14,272 bases of DNA. It comes from Prevotellaceae bacterium. GTDB taxonomy: Bacteria; Bacteroidota; Bacteroidia; Bacteroidales; Bacteroidaceae. Positions 5,957 through 14,272 of the stretch are shown here, one piece after another; within the stretch, counting starts at the first letter, position 1, and every line of letters begins with the position of its first letter. A program made the position numbers and the translations under genes. A model generated the notes under the pieces. The model did no database searches, had not been told where the DNA came from, and saw only the letters and a program-made list of their open reading frames with translations. The stretch is taken from assembly GCA_030536165.1 (NCBI GenBank), contig JAUNQM010000028.1, positions 1-14,272 of the forward strand. Reading direction: 5' to 3'.

Positions 5957-8900
5957 ATGAAGAAAAAAGCAACTTTGATGTTGAGTATGCTGTTCCTGTT
6001 TATAGGGATGGCAATGGCTCAGACAAAGGTAAGCGGAACTGTCGTTGAAGCCAGCACCAACGAACCGGTGATTGGTGCCTCTGTGATGATACAGGGGGGT
6101 AAGACAGGTACAGTGACTGACATCAATGGTAATTTCAGTCTTTCTGTTCCATCTGGAAAGAAGATTACCGTAAGCTATGTCGGTATGAAGTCGGTGACAC
6201 TGACCGCTAAACCAAAGATGAAAATTGTGCTTGAAGATGATGCAACTACTCTTAATGACGTTGTCGTTACGGGTATGCAGAAGATGGACAAGCGATTGTT
6301 TACAGGTGCTACAACCAAGGTTGAAGCCGAGAAGGTAAAGCTTGACGGTGTGGCTGACGTGAGCCGTTCGCTCGAAGGACGTGTGGCTGGTGTGTCAGTG
6401 CAGAACGTATCAGGTACCTTTGGTACAGCTCCAAAGATTCGTGTGCGTGGTGCAACGTCAATCTATGGTAGTTCGAAGCCTTTGTGGGTTGTCGATGGTG
6501 TTATCATGGAAGACGTGACAGAAGTTTCTGCCGACCAGCTTTCATCAGGTGACGCTGTGACGCTGATTTCATCAGCTATCGCAGGTCTCAACTCTGACGA
6601 TATCGAGAGTTTCCAGATATTGAAGGACGGTAGTGCTACATCTATATATGGCGCGCGCGCGATGGCAGGTGTCATCGTCATCACTACCAAGAAGGGTAAG
6701 GCTGGTCAGAACAGCATCAACTACACAGGTGAGTTTACGATGCGTCTGAAGCCAAGCTACTCACAGTTCAACATCATGAACTCACAGGAGCAGATGGGCG
6801 TGTATAAGGAAATGTACAACAACGGTTGGCTGAACTTTGAATCTGCCTATACAAAATCTTCAAGTGGTGTGTATGGCAAGATGTATCAGTTGATGAACGA
6901 ATACGATCCAACTACAGGTCAGTATGGTTTGGCTAATACTCCAGAGGCAATGAATCAGTATCTGCAGGCAGCAGAAATGAGAAATACAGACTGGTTTGAC
7001 CTTCTGTTCAGCAACTCAATCCAGCAGAACCACTCAGTCAGTATGTCGAGCGGTACGGAAAAGGCTCAGTATTATACTTCACTCTCACTGATGAGCGACC
7101 CAGGATGGTCAAAGCGAAGCAAGGTGCAGCGTTACACAGCTAACATTAATGCAAACTACAACATCAGCAAGAAGGTTACAGTAAACTTGATTGGTAACGC
7201 ATCTTACCGTAAGCAGGAGGCTCCTGGTACTCTTAGTGCATCGACTAACTCACTGACAGGTGAGGTAAGCCGTAACTTCGATATCAACCCTTACTCTTAC
7301 GCTATCAACTCATCACGTACACTCGACCCAGACGCATTCTATAAGAGAAACTATGCTGCGTTCAACATCTTCAATGAGTTGGACAACAACTATATGGATC
7401 TCGACGTGATGGACTTGAAGGTGCAGGCAGAATTGAAGTACAAGCCTGTACGCACAGTAGAACTCTCAGCTATCGCATCATATAAGTATGCTAACTCAAA
7501 CCAGCAGCATTATATTAAGGAGTACTCTAACCAGGCACTCGCTTATCGTGCAATGGACGATGCAACGATGCGTGACTCTAACCCTTGGCTCTACACTGAC
7601 CCAGACGATGCAAACTCACTTCCTATCTCAGTATTGGAGCAGGGTGGTTTCTATAATGAGTCGAGAAACAAGATGAATGGTTGGACTGTTCGTGCTACTG
7701 CAAACTACAATGACGTATATGCAGAGGATCATATCGTGAACCTCTTCGGTGGTCTTGAACTTAACGAAATCAATCGTAATGCTACATCTTGGGAAGGTGT
7801 CGGTATGCAGTATGACATGGGTTATCTGCCAATCTACGATTACAGATACTTCAAGCAGAGTTCTGAGGAAAACTCACTCTACTATGGTCTGAGCAACTCA
7901 TATTCACGTGAAGCAGCATTCTTTGCAAATGCAAACTATTCTTATAAGGGACGCTATTCAATTAACGGAACAGTACGTTATGAAGGTAGCAACCGATTGG
8001 GTAAGGCACGTAGCGCACGTTGGTTGCCTACATGGAACGTATCAGCAGCTTGGAATGCACATGAAGAAGCATGGTTCGAGAAATGGAACAAGGTGTTGTC
8101 ACACTTGACAGTTCGTGCATCTTACTCACTTACCGGTGATAAGCCAGCAGTGGTCAATGCACAGCAAATCATTAGAAGTACAAACCCTTGGCGCGCATTC
8201 AGCTCAGATAAGGAGTCTGCACTCTACGTATCACAGTTTGCCAACCCAAGTCTGACATACGAAAAGAAACATGAGTTCAACCTCGGTCTCGATGCTGGTT
8301 TCCTTAACAACCGCATTAACTTAGGCTTCGATATCTACTGGCGTAACAACTACGACCTTATTGGTCCTATGAACACTGCAGGTTACGCAGGTGCGATTAC
8401 ATTCTATCCTAACATCGCCGACATGAAGTCGAATGGTGAGGAACTGTCAATCTCAACAAAGAATATCGTAGGCAAGGACTTCCAGTGGACAACAGACTTC
8501 ATCTTCTCACACGTGAAGACAAAGGTTACTGATCTCCAGTCAACAGGAACTCAGATTTATGAAATGGTAACAGGTACAGGTTTCACAATGGAAGGCTACC
8601 CTTACCGTTCACTCTTCTCAATTGACTATCAGGGATTGAATAGCAATGGTTATCCAACATTCATCAACCAGGAAGGAAACTTGACAGTCAGCGACATTGA
8701 CTATCAGTCATACTCAATCGACCACCTTGTATATGAAGGCCCAACAGACCCAACAACAACTGGTTCGCTTGGTAACATCTTCACATATAAGAACTGGCGA
8801 CTGAATATCTTTGCAACTTATTCGTTTGGCAACGTGGTTCGTCTCGACCCTCAGTTCTCAGCAGCATACAGCGACTTGACAGCACATCCAAAGGAATTCA

Positions 8901-9265
8901 AGAATCGCTGGACAATGCCAGGCGACGAAGCGTTTACAGACATTCCTGTACTTGTTGACTATCGTGGATATGTGAACAATACAGAACTCTCAAAGGCATA
9001 TACAGCATATAACTACTCACAGGTAAGAACCGCAAAGGGTGACTTCATTCGTATGAAGGAAATCTCACTCGCTTACGACTTCCCTAAGAACTGGCTCACT
9101 CACCTTGCAGTGAAGTCTTTGAGCATGAAGCTTCAGGCTACAAACCTCTTCTTGATTTATGCTGATAAGAAACTCAACGGACAAGATCCAGAATTCTTCA
9201 ACACAGGTGGTGTTGCCGTTCCAATGGCACGCCAGTTTACGTTCACTCTCCGTTTGGGCTTATAA
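5957..9265 (+). CDS. SusC/RagA-family TonB-linked outer-membrane transporter
   Basis: This 1102-residue protein is the barrel of a SusCD-type importer, which moves a bulky nutrient across the outer membrane using TonB energy. A signal peptide starts MKKKATLMLSMLFLF and ends at Ala21 before Gln22. A carboxypeptidase regulatory-like beta-sandwich follows (about 24-95: VSGTVVEASTNEPVIGASV...). The TonB-box-like LNDVVVTG sits at 99-106, and the plug domain runs to about 250 with GRVAGVSV and the family signature YGARAMAGVIVITTKKGK (231-248). The rest is a 22-strand-type barrel ending in aromatic/hydrophobic FTFTLRLGL. It heads a four-gene operon, 29 nt before susD. The class is certain; the substrate is not. 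The lack of carbohydrate-active enzymes and the presence of a HExxH lipoprotein favour a RagA-like peptide role over a glycan role, as inference. No anti-sigma or ECF sigma gene adjoins it. Confidence 0.95.
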   Translation: MKKKATLMLSMLFLFIGMAMAQTKVSGTVVEASTNEPVIGASVMIQGGKTGTVTDINGNFSLSVPSGKKITVSYVGMKSVTLTAKPKMKIVLEDDATTLNDVVVTGMQKMDKRLFTGATTKVEAEKVKLDGVADVSRSLEGRVAGVSVQNVSGTFGTAPKIRVRGATSIYGSSKPLWVVDGVIMEDVTEVSADQLSSGDAVTLISSAIAGLNSDDIESFQILKDGSATSIYGARAMAGVIVITTKKGKAGQNSINYTGEFTMRLKPSYSQFNIMNSQEQMGVYKEMYNNGWLNFESAYTKSSSGVYGKMYQLMNEYDPTTGQYGLANTPEAMNQYLQAAEMRNTDWFDLLFSNSIQQNHSVSMSSGTEKAQYYTSLSLMSDPGWSKRSKVQRYTANINANYNISKKVTVNLIGNASYRKQEAPGTLSASTNSLTGEVSRNFDINPYSYAINSSRTLDPDAFYKRNYAAFNIFNELDNNYMDLDVMDLKVQAELKYKPVRTVELSAIASYKYANSNQQHYIKEYSNQALAYRAMDDATMRDSNPWLYTDPDDANSLPISVLEQGGFYNESRNKMNGWTVRATANYNDVYAEDHIVNLFGGLELNEINRNATSWEGVGMQYDMGYLPIYDYRYFKQSSEENSLYYGLSNSYSREAAFFANANYSYKGRYSINGTVRYEGSNRLGKARSARWLPTWNVSAAWNAHEEAWFEKWNKVLSHLTVRASYSLTGDKPAVVNAQQIIRSTNPWRAFSSDKESALYVSQFANPSLTYEKKHEFNLGLDAGFLNNRINLGFDIYWRNNYDLIGPMNTAGYAGAITFYPNIADMKSNGEELSISTKNIVGKDFQWTTDFIFSHVKTKVTDLQSTGTQIYEMVTGTGFTMEGYPYRSLFSIDYQGLNSNGYPTFINQEGNLTVSDIDYQSYSIDHLVYEGPTDPTTTGSLGNIFTYKNWRLNIFATYSFGNVVRLDPQFSAAYSDLTAHPKEFKNRWTMPGDEAFTDIPVLVDYRGYVNNTELSKAYTAYNYSQVRTAKGDFIRMKEISLAYDFPKNWLTHLAVKSLSMKLQATNLFLIYADKKLNGQDPEFFNTGGVAVPMARQFTFTLRLGL

Positions 9266-9294
9266 TATATTAAGGTATAAAAATAGAAAAGACT

Positions 9295-10953
9295 ATGAAA
9301 AAGAATATATATAATTCAATCATGGCAGTTGCTATGTTCGCAATGGCGTTCACTTTCGCCAGTTGCGACGATTGGCTTGATAAGTCACCTGACGATAGAG
9401 CAGACCTTACTGAGACAGGAGACAAGTCCAGTAAAGACTATGAAAAGATAAACTACATCATCACATCAGCTTATCCAGAATGTTCAACGGCTTTCCTTGC
9501 AGAAATGAGTTCAGATAATGTTGACGACGTTCAGTATTATGCTGCAACTAAGGCAAGCTACAGCAGTGCACAGAAAGAGATGTTCCTCTTCAAGCAGGTA
9601 ATCGATGAAGACTGGGATACTCCATATTGGTTGTGGAACTACTATTACAAGGCTATAGCAACAGCTAATACCGCACTTGAGGCGATAGATGAAATTGGTG
9701 CTGAAAACCTCAAAGCTCAGAGAGCAGAGGCATTGCTTTGCCGTGCGTATAGCATGATGAAACTTGCTGAAGTGTTCTGTATGGCATACGACCCAACAAA
9801 GGCTGACACACTCTTAGGACTCTATTATCCAAAGTCAGTCATTGAAGACATTACTCTTGTACCAGAACGTGGAACACTTGCAGAACTCTATGCTAACATA
9901 GACGCAGACATCGAGGAAGCAGTTGGCGGTGACGTTCCTATGCTTAACGAAAACCACATGTCAGTGCCTAAGTATCACTTCAACCTCAAGGCTGCATACG
10001 CATTTGCTGCACGCTTCAACCTTTACTATCAGAAGTGGCAGAAGGCTGCTGACTATGCAACAAAGGCATTGGGCGCAAGTCCAGAGACATCACTTCGCGA
10101 CCTTTCAGGTTATAAGCTTGAAGCAGCTGGTGCTGAGGATATCTTTAACATGTATATCCGTTCTTCAAACAACTGCAACTTCATGATCATGAATGCATAC
10201 TCATTGGCAGGTCGTTCAGGGGGTAGCTATAATCGCTTCAACCACAACTCGTGGATTGTGAATAATGAGACCTACAGCGCAAAGTGTATCTTTGGCGCAG
10301 GTTCAACAGGTCTATTCTACTGGTGCGATATGCTTTATATCTATAGTGGTAATGAAGCTGCATATTCATTCTTCCCTAAGTTTATAGAAAAGTTTGAATA
10401 TACTGACAAGATTGCTGGTACAGGTACTCCACACGTTGTTGACTGTGTCTTCACAGGCGACGAGACAATCCTTGTTCGTGCAGAAGCTTATGCACATCTG
10501 AAGCAATATCAGAAAGCATACGATGACTTGAATAAGTGGGCAGTACCTCATACAAAGCCAAGGGCTGGTATTCTCGACTCTCGTCCAATCTTGAGTGCAG
10601 AATCAATAGCAGAGTCTTTGGAGGACGTAGAATATGCAAATCCAATACCAGAGAATACTCGACAAAGAACACTTAGAAAGAAACTCCATCCTCAGGGATT
10701 CACAGTTGAAGCTGGCGAGCAGGAAAATCTCATCCACATGATACTGCATTTCCGTCGTCTTGAGACACTGTTCCAGGGATTGAGATTCTACGACCTTAAG
10801 CGTTATGGTATTGAATATACTCACTTCGTTGACAAGGCTGATCACATCGACCCTGTTACATTCAAGGCTGGCGACCTCCGTGGTGCTGTTCAGTTGCCAC
10901 AGGCCGTTATAAATTCAGGAATACAACCAAACCCAAGAGAAGATGAAAAATAA
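9295..10953 (+). CDS. SusD/RagB-family nutrient-binding surface lipoprotein
   Basis: SusD-type proteins sit on the extracellular face as a hinged lid on the SusC barrel and capture the substrate. The 552-residue precursor has a lipoprotein signal with lipobox FASC (Cys24). The acidic Asp-Asp directly after the cysteine resembles the Bacteroidota surface-export signal. The N-terminal part (DDWLDKSPDDRADL onward) and the helical TPR-like region up to about 270 match SusD-like N-terminal domains. The C-terminal SusD/RagB domain is recognisable from FRRLETLFQGLRFYDLKRYG (about 480-500). Length is typical for the family. It follows susC by 29 nt and precedes the metallohydrolase gene by 15 nt, so it is in the same operon. 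The binding specificity cannot be read from sequence. Confidence 0.94.
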   Translation: MKKNIYNSIMAVAMFAMAFTFASCDDWLDKSPDDRADLTETGDKSSKDYEKINYIITSAYPECSTAFLAEMSSDNVDDVQYYAATKASYSSAQKEMFLFKQVIDEDWDTPYWLWNYYYKAIATANTALEAIDEIGAENLKAQRAEALLCRAYSMMKLAEVFCMAYDPTKADTLLGLYYPKSVIEDITLVPERGTLAELYANIDADIEEAVGGDVPMLNENHMSVPKYHFNLKAAYAFAARFNLYYQKWQKAADYATKALGASPETSLRDLSGYKLEAAGAEDIFNMYIRSSNNCNFMIMNAYSLAGRSGGSYNRFNHNSWIVNNETYSAKCIFGAGSTGLFYWCDMLYIYSGNEAAYSFFPKFIEKFEYTDKIAGTGTPHVVDCVFTGDETILVRAEAYAHLKQYQKAYDDLNKWAVPHTKPRAGILDSRPILSAESIAESLEDVEYANPIPENTRQRTLRKKLHPQGFTVEAGEQENLIHMILHFRRLETLFQGLRFYDLKRYGIEYTHFVDKADHIDPVTFKAGDLRGAVQLPQAVINSGIQPNPREDEK

Positions 10954-10954
10954 A

Positions 10955-10961
10955 AAGGAGG
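10955..10961 (+). promoter_or_regulatory. Strong Shine-Dalgarno of the HExxH lipoprotein gene
   Basis: AAGGAGG lies 7 nt before the ATG at 10969, just after the susD stop. Such a complete Shine-Dalgarno sequence is uncommon in Bacteroidota, where leaders are usually AT-rich; susC and susD in this window lack one. It fixes the start codon and suggests efficient independent initiation on the operon mRNA. Confidence 0.75.
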
Positions 10962-10968
10962 TAGCATT

Positions 10969-11922
10969 ATGAAATACTTGAAGATTTTTTTAGCCATATC
11001 ATTTATGGCAATAGCATTGACAGGTTGTAGAAATGATGATTTAGACCCAAATAGCATATTCGACACAACCTCACCTGAACGTAACGAATTTGATGAATGG
11101 CTGCTTGAGAACTATACAAAGCCATACAATATCAACGTCATCTATCGTTATATTGATAGAGAGACTTCAGCAGGTTACAACGTCATACCAGCAGAAGAAT
11201 CAAAGGCTCGTACTTTCGCTATTCTGACTCGTTATATGTGGCTTGAGGCTTATAAGCAGGCTCTTGGTGAAGATTTTTTGAAGACAAACTCTCCGCGAGT
11301 ACTCCAGTTCATTGGCTCACCTCAGCCTAACGGTACAGATGGAACTTGGACTGTAGGTTATGCACAAGGTGGTTTGAAGATGACACTTTGCGGTGTAAAT
11401 AATATTGACCCAGACAACATCAAGATTGATACTGAAAGCATTTTCCAGGGTGGTTTTGATCCAACTGGAGCAACAGCAAACGACTTGAACAAGTTCTTCC
11501 ACACAATGCACCACGAGTTCTGTCACATTCTTACGCAAAAGAAGAACTATCCAACAGACTTCAATACGGTTTCTGCAGGAACATACATTCCTTCAGACTG
11601 GCATAATAAGTCTGACGCTGACATGGTTCCAGAAGGCTTTGTCACAGCATACGCCTCAATGGAAACCAACGAAGACTTTGCTGAGAGCTATTCATACTAC
11701 GTGACTCACTCCCAGACTTCTTGGGAGGCATTGCTTACAAGAGCAAAGGATGGCGCAACTAAAATCACGCAAAAGATGGATATTGTAAAGCAGTATTTCC
11801 ATGACTCATGGGATTTGGACTTAGATACACTGCGTAGCATTGTTCTTTCTCGTGCCGACGACATTAGACAGGGCAAGGTAGATATTAAGAATTTGGATAC
11901 TAATAAGGAAGGAGCAAGATAA
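10969..11922 (+). CDS. Substrate import-associated zinc metallohydrolase-type lipoprotein (HExxH)
   Basis: This 317-residue lipoprotein has lipobox LTGC (Cys20) after a short signal peptide, followed by RNDDLD. The zinc-protease motif HEFCH occupies 182-186 in FHTMHHEFCHILTQ, and the conserved NEDFAESYSYYV stretch (234-245) about 50 residues later offers Glu/Asp candidates for the third zinc ligand (E235, E239). This layout matches the Bacteroidota family named substrate import-associated zinc metallohydrolase lipoprotein (TIGR04549, from memory), typically encoded next to a SusC/SusD pair, exactly as here. I infer that it processes the imported substrate, probably a peptide bond, at the cell surface or periplasmic face. 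That activity is not shown by the sequence alone. The start is supported by a strong Shine-Dalgarno; the stop overlaps the next ATG by one base (TAATG). Confidence 0.88.
   Translation: MKYLKIFLAISFMAIALTGCRNDDLDPNSIFDTTSPERNEFDEWLLENYTKPYNINVIYRYIDRETSAGYNVIPAEESKARTFAILTRYMWLEAYKQALGEDFLKTNSPRVLQFIGSPQPNGTDGTWTVGYAQGGLKMTLCGVNNIDPDNIKIDTESIFQGGFDPTGATANDLNKFFHTMHHEFCHILTQKKNYPTDFNTVSAGTYIPSDWHNKSDADMVPEGFVTAYASMETNEDFAESYSYYVTHSQTSWEALLTRAKDGATKITQKMDIVKQYFHDSWDLDLDTLRSIVLSRADDIRQGKVDIKNLDTNKEGAR
11906..11914 (+). promoter_or_regulatory. Shine-Dalgarno of the DUF4302 gene within the upstream coding region
   Basis: AGGAAGGAG lies 7 nt before ATG 11922 and is embedded in the last codons of the metallohydrolase gene. 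With the TAATG stop-start overlap, it indicates translational coupling of the two lipoproteins, likely in matched amounts. Confidence 0.7.
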
Positions 11923-13295
11923 TGAAAAAGATTATATTTTATACTTTAGCATTGCTTACCGCCATTGCCTACACATCTTGTGTAAGCGAAGTTGATGATG
12001 CGTTTGACAAATCTTCTGCTCAGCGTATTCAGGATGCGATGGAAAACGATAAAGACGTCTTGACATCAGCAGCCAATGGCTGGATAATGGAATATTACGG
12101 CTCACCTACAGAAACTTCATTCGGTGGATACAATCTGATAATGAAGTTCAGCAAAGACTCTGTAGAGGTGGCAAGCGAAAAGGCGATGGATCCATATCGT
12201 ACTGTTAAGTCTCACTATAAAATTGAGCAGAGCGCAGGCGACATCCTCTCTTTCGATGAATACAACGAACTCATCCATTACTTCTCTACTCCTGTAGCTT
12301 TAGAAGATGGTTGGACAGATGGTTACGGCTTTGAAGGCGACCATGAGTTCCGCGTTAAGTCTGCATCGAAGGATTCTATCGTACTTCAGGGTAAGAAGCA
12401 CGGAGCACGTGTAGTGATGACTCCTATACCAGATGAATATGCAACTAATTGGGAAGGCTACCTCAAAAAGGTAAAGGAAGTTGAAGAGGAAATGATATTC
12501 AGCAGCTATAAGCTTTTCATCGATAAGGATACTGTTGACGTTTCGCCAAAGAACCGCTCGTTCATCTTCTCTTATAAGGAACTGAACGAAGAAACAGATT
12601 CTCTCGACGATAAGACAAATCAGATTTGCTACATTGTGACACCAAATGGAGTGAAACTCTATAATGATTTCGCTTATGGTGACTATACTATTTCTGGCTT
12701 TGAGTACAAGGATAATGCCGACACATACGAGGCATATAAGTTGCCAAATGTAGTCCTCGCACCTGAATTCCCTTCTTTGACTCAGCAGTTGACAAACAAG
12801 AACAATGTTTGGTGGATTACACGCGAAAACCTCAGCGACCCTCTCAAGGCTGAATGGGACATTGCCGATGCCGGACTTGCAAAGCTCAACGAGACATTCC
12901 GCTATGTAAACCTTCAGACAAAGAGCAATCACTTTGGTTTGTATATCCGTAATTACAACACCAAGAAAAAGGCTATCGTCAGCGCAAATGACGCTGGTAT
13001 GGTTTGGTTCACTGCTACTGAAATTGCAGCAGACAAGGTTAAGCTCACGTTCAAGGATGAGTGCAAGAAGAACACCGACTGCGATGATGGTGGCGCTTAC
13101 TATCTGAACCCTAAGAAGGTGAAGGATTTCAACCACGCTGTCTATACATTAGCAACAAAGGAAGGCAAAATCTTCACAATGACAACCGACCGTCTGAAGA
13201 AGCCTTCATATATAATACTGACAGAAGACGCAGATCCTTCAAATGTTATCAAGCTCAAGGTAGCTTACGAAGACTTTAAGAAGTTGTCGGAATAA
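11922..13295 (+). CDS. DUF4302-type lipoprotein
   Basis: The 457-residue product has a lipoprotein signal peptide with lipobox YTSC (Cys20), followed by VSEVDDAFDKSSAQRIQDAM and LTSAANGWIMEYYG. That opening matches my memory of the Bacteroidota DUF4302 family (Asp-x-x-Phe-Asp-x-S-x-x-x-Arg, then GW-x-M-x-Y-Y). The rest is rich in beta-strand-like segments with many Lys/Glu/Asp residues and shows no catalytic motif I recognise. Members are often encoded beside SusCD pairs and HExxH lipoproteins, as here. A role as an accessory surface-exposed binding or scaffold protein of the importer is inference. It is the last gene of the operon, translationally coupled to the preceding gene. A 278-codon antisense frame (12300-13136) runs across it but has no gene-like features. 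Confidence 0.8.
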   Translation: MKKIIFYTLALLTAIAYTSCVSEVDDAFDKSSAQRIQDAMENDKDVLTSAANGWIMEYYGSPTETSFGGYNLIMKFSKDSVEVASEKAMDPYRTVKSHYKIEQSAGDILSFDEYNELIHYFSTPVALEDGWTDGYGFEGDHEFRVKSASKDSIVLQGKKHGARVVMTPIPDEYATNWEGYLKKVKEVEEEMIFSSYKLFIDKDTVDVSPKNRSFIFSYKELNEETDSLDDKTNQICYIVTPNGVKLYNDFAYGDYTISGFEYKDNADTYEAYKLPNVVLAPEFPSLTQQLTNKNNVWWITRENLSDPLKAEWDIADAGLAKLNETFRYVNLQTKSNHFGLYIRNYNTKKKAIVSANDAGMVWFTATEIAADKVKLTFKDECKKNTDCDDGGAYYLNPKKVKDFNHAVYTLATKEGKIFTMTTDRLKKPSYIILTEDADPSNVIKLKVAYEDFKKLSE

Positions 13296-13391
13296 AGGCT
13301 TGAACTTATTTAGAGTCTTATATCAACTATAGCATCTATAGCCTACATCAGGCCTTTGCTGCTTGATATACGATAACAAAAATGATATTTT

Positions 13392-13450
13392 GGTTGAAAA
13401 ATGTAAGCAAAAATTTGGAAGTTCCGATATTTTTGCTTACATTTGCAACC
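13392..13450. promoter_or_regulatory. 59-bp interrupted inverted repeat overlapping a promoter (candidate operator)
   Basis: A perfect 14-bp inverted repeat, ATGTAAGCAAAAAT (13401-13414) and ATTTTTGCTTACAT (13429-13442), has a 14-nt centre. Beyond a short asymmetric gap, GGTTG (13392-13396) and CAACC (13446-13450) extend the symmetry. The right arm contains most of the -7 box and the centre contains most of the -33 box of the downstream gene's promoter. A terminator is unlikely because no U-run follows. The layout fits a dimeric regulator's operator. Confidence 0.7.
13414..13445 (+). promoter_or_regulatory. Promoter of the secreted-protein gene at the right edge
   Basis: A -33 TTTG (13414-13417), a 20-nt spacer and a -7 TACATTTG (13438-13445) match the Bacteroidota consensus. 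The predicted leader is about 55-60 nt. This shows the last gene is transcribed separately from the susCD operon, across a 214-bp gap. Confidence 0.75.
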
Positions 13451-13509
13451 AAGACAATAAAAGGGATAACAAAATAATCATTATTTATAATCATTAAAAC
13501 CTTTAAATT

Positions 13510-14272
13510 ATGAAGTATTTTTACATTAAACTGATGCTGGTCGTTTGCGCATTCGCACTTTCAGTTAATGCAAACGCAGCAGAGAAGAAGATTTTCCTCA
13601 ATCCTTCTCAACTTTCACAGCTTAAAGTAGGTAACAAAATCGGTAGTGACTACATTATTACTGGTATCTATCAGAAGCAGGTAAGAAAAGGTATGAAGAC
13701 AGCCATTAACGACTGGATTCCAAAGGAAGGCTGGGAGCCTTATAAGACAGGAGCTGGTACTTATACTCGTACAGATGAGGATAACGGTCTCGTTGATCCA
13801 AGTGAAATTCACTGTAACATCTATTCACAGCCTATGGCTGAAAATCCTGATACATCATATTTCAAAATTGAGAACTTCTATACTCTTATACATAGAAATA
13901 TAGATAATGAAGAGCAGATTGATACTACTCGCATCGATTTCTATTTCAAGTGTGATATGAAGGATCCTGCATCAAAGGCAGCTCAGTGTGTTGTTCCTGT
14001 TCAGGATATGAACCTCTTCATCTCTGTTATCAACAGAACTACAGGTGATACTTACGACCTTGAATGCTACCTTGGCGACGTGCCAGAGGCTTTGGGTTAT
14101 CCAAAGGACTACTACAAGTACTATCCTTGCGAGGCTGACTTAGACTATGGCTTGTTCACTTTCAATATTTACTATTTCTGCGAAATGGGTGGTTTTGGTC
14201 TTTCAGAAGAGACATTCGTTATGGACGGATCTTTGCCAGCCTGGTCAGAATGGGAAGAAGTCGGTACTGCTA
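13510..14272 (+). CDS. Secreted protein of unknown function with a repeated W...GT module, partial (3' end outside window)
   Basis: An open frame runs from ATG 13510 to the window edge without a stop (254 complete codons), so the C terminus is missing. It starts MKYFYIKLMLVVCAFALSV, with a likely signal peptidase I site near ANA-A (23/24) and no lipobox cysteine, so the product is probably periplasmic, outer-membrane or secreted. I do not recognise the family. A segment W75EPYKTGAGTYTRTDEDNG is followed about 173 residues later by W248EEVGTA, suggesting tandem modules of which the second is just beginning. The body is rich in Tyr, Phe and alternating hydrophobic residues, as in beta-sandwich proteins. 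It lies 214 bp after the DUF4302 gene, has its own promoter and sits behind a long inverted repeat. Codon choice resembles the upstream operon. Whether it works with the importer is unknown. Confidence 0.8.
   Translation, partial: MKYFYIKLMLVVCAFALSVNANAAEKKIFLNPSQLSQLKVGNKIGSDYIITGIYQKQVRKGMKTAINDWIPKEGWEPYKTGAGTYTRTDEDNGLVDPSEIHCNIYSQPMAENPDTSYFKIENFYTLIHRNIDNEEQIDTTRIDFYFKCDMKDPASKAAQCVVPVQDMNLFISVINRTTGDTYDLECYLGDVPEALGYPKDYYKYYPCEADLDYGLFTFNIYYFCEMGGFGLSEETFVMDGSLPAWSEWEEVGTA

Noticed and set aside
12300..13136. 278-codon open frame on the minus strand across the DUF4302 gene
   Set aside because: It lies wholly antisense to a well-supported lipoprotein gene, has no promoter, ribosome-binding site or recognisable motif, and its cysteine/isoleucine-rich composition fits a shadow frame.
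13319..13370. Hairpin TATATCAA/TTGATATA after the DUF4302 gene as an operon terminator
   Set aside because: The 8-bp AT-rich stem encloses about 36 nt and no U-run follows, so it does not qualify as an intrinsic terminator; where the operon ends is unclear.

Overview
The window looks like chromosomal DNA of a Bacteroidales bacterium, most likely Prevotella or a close relative. The evidence is a SusC/SusD-type outer-membrane importer pair, several lipoproteins with Bacteroidota-style lipoboxes, promoters of the TTTG / 19-20 nt / TAnnTTTG type in front of the main transcription units, and a dispersed-repeat type at the left edge that I associate with Bacteroidales intergenic DNA. All nine complete genes end in TAA.

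Left half (about 1-5180), minus strand. Reading in the direction of transcription, the order is rfbA (glucose-1-phosphate thymidylyltransferase), rfbD (dTDP-4-dehydrorhamnose reductase), a signal-peptide-bearing nitroreductase, ispE (CDP-ME kinase of the MEP isoprenoid pathway) and dnaB (replicative helicase). The first four are closely spaced. dnaB has a likely promoter of its own and is followed by a good intrinsic terminator at 243-280. dnaB is broken by one in-frame TAG (858-860) between Walker A and Walker B, while everything after the stop is still conserved DnaB sequence. This is the most surprising single fact in the window. rfbA is preceded by a directly repeated 72-bp unit (89-bp period, one mismatch), each copy carrying a full Bacteroidota promoter.

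Centre (5178-5956), a 779-bp divergent intergenic region. It holds the duplicated rfbA promoter, an array of five 13-bp palindromes of the type ACACCTAAGGTGT spaced 23-24 bp apart, and the promoter of the plus-strand operon.

Right half (5957-13295), plus strand. A four-gene operon encodes a SusC/RagA-type TonB-dependent transporter, its SusD/RagB lipoprotein, a lipoprotein with a HExxH zinc-protease motif (substrate import-associated metallohydrolase type) and a DUF4302-type lipoprotein. No glycoside hydrolase or polysaccharide lyase is present. Together they suggest a surface machine that captures, perhaps trims, and imports a substrate, plausibly a peptide or glycopeptide rather than a glycan. 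The substrate itself cannot be read from the sequence.

Right edge (13510-14272). A secreted protein of unknown function runs off the window. It has its own promoter, which is embedded in a 59-bp interrupted inverted repeat that looks like an operator. The visible part contains one W-x3-6-G-T motif and the start of a second, suggesting tandem beta-rich modules of about 173 residues.
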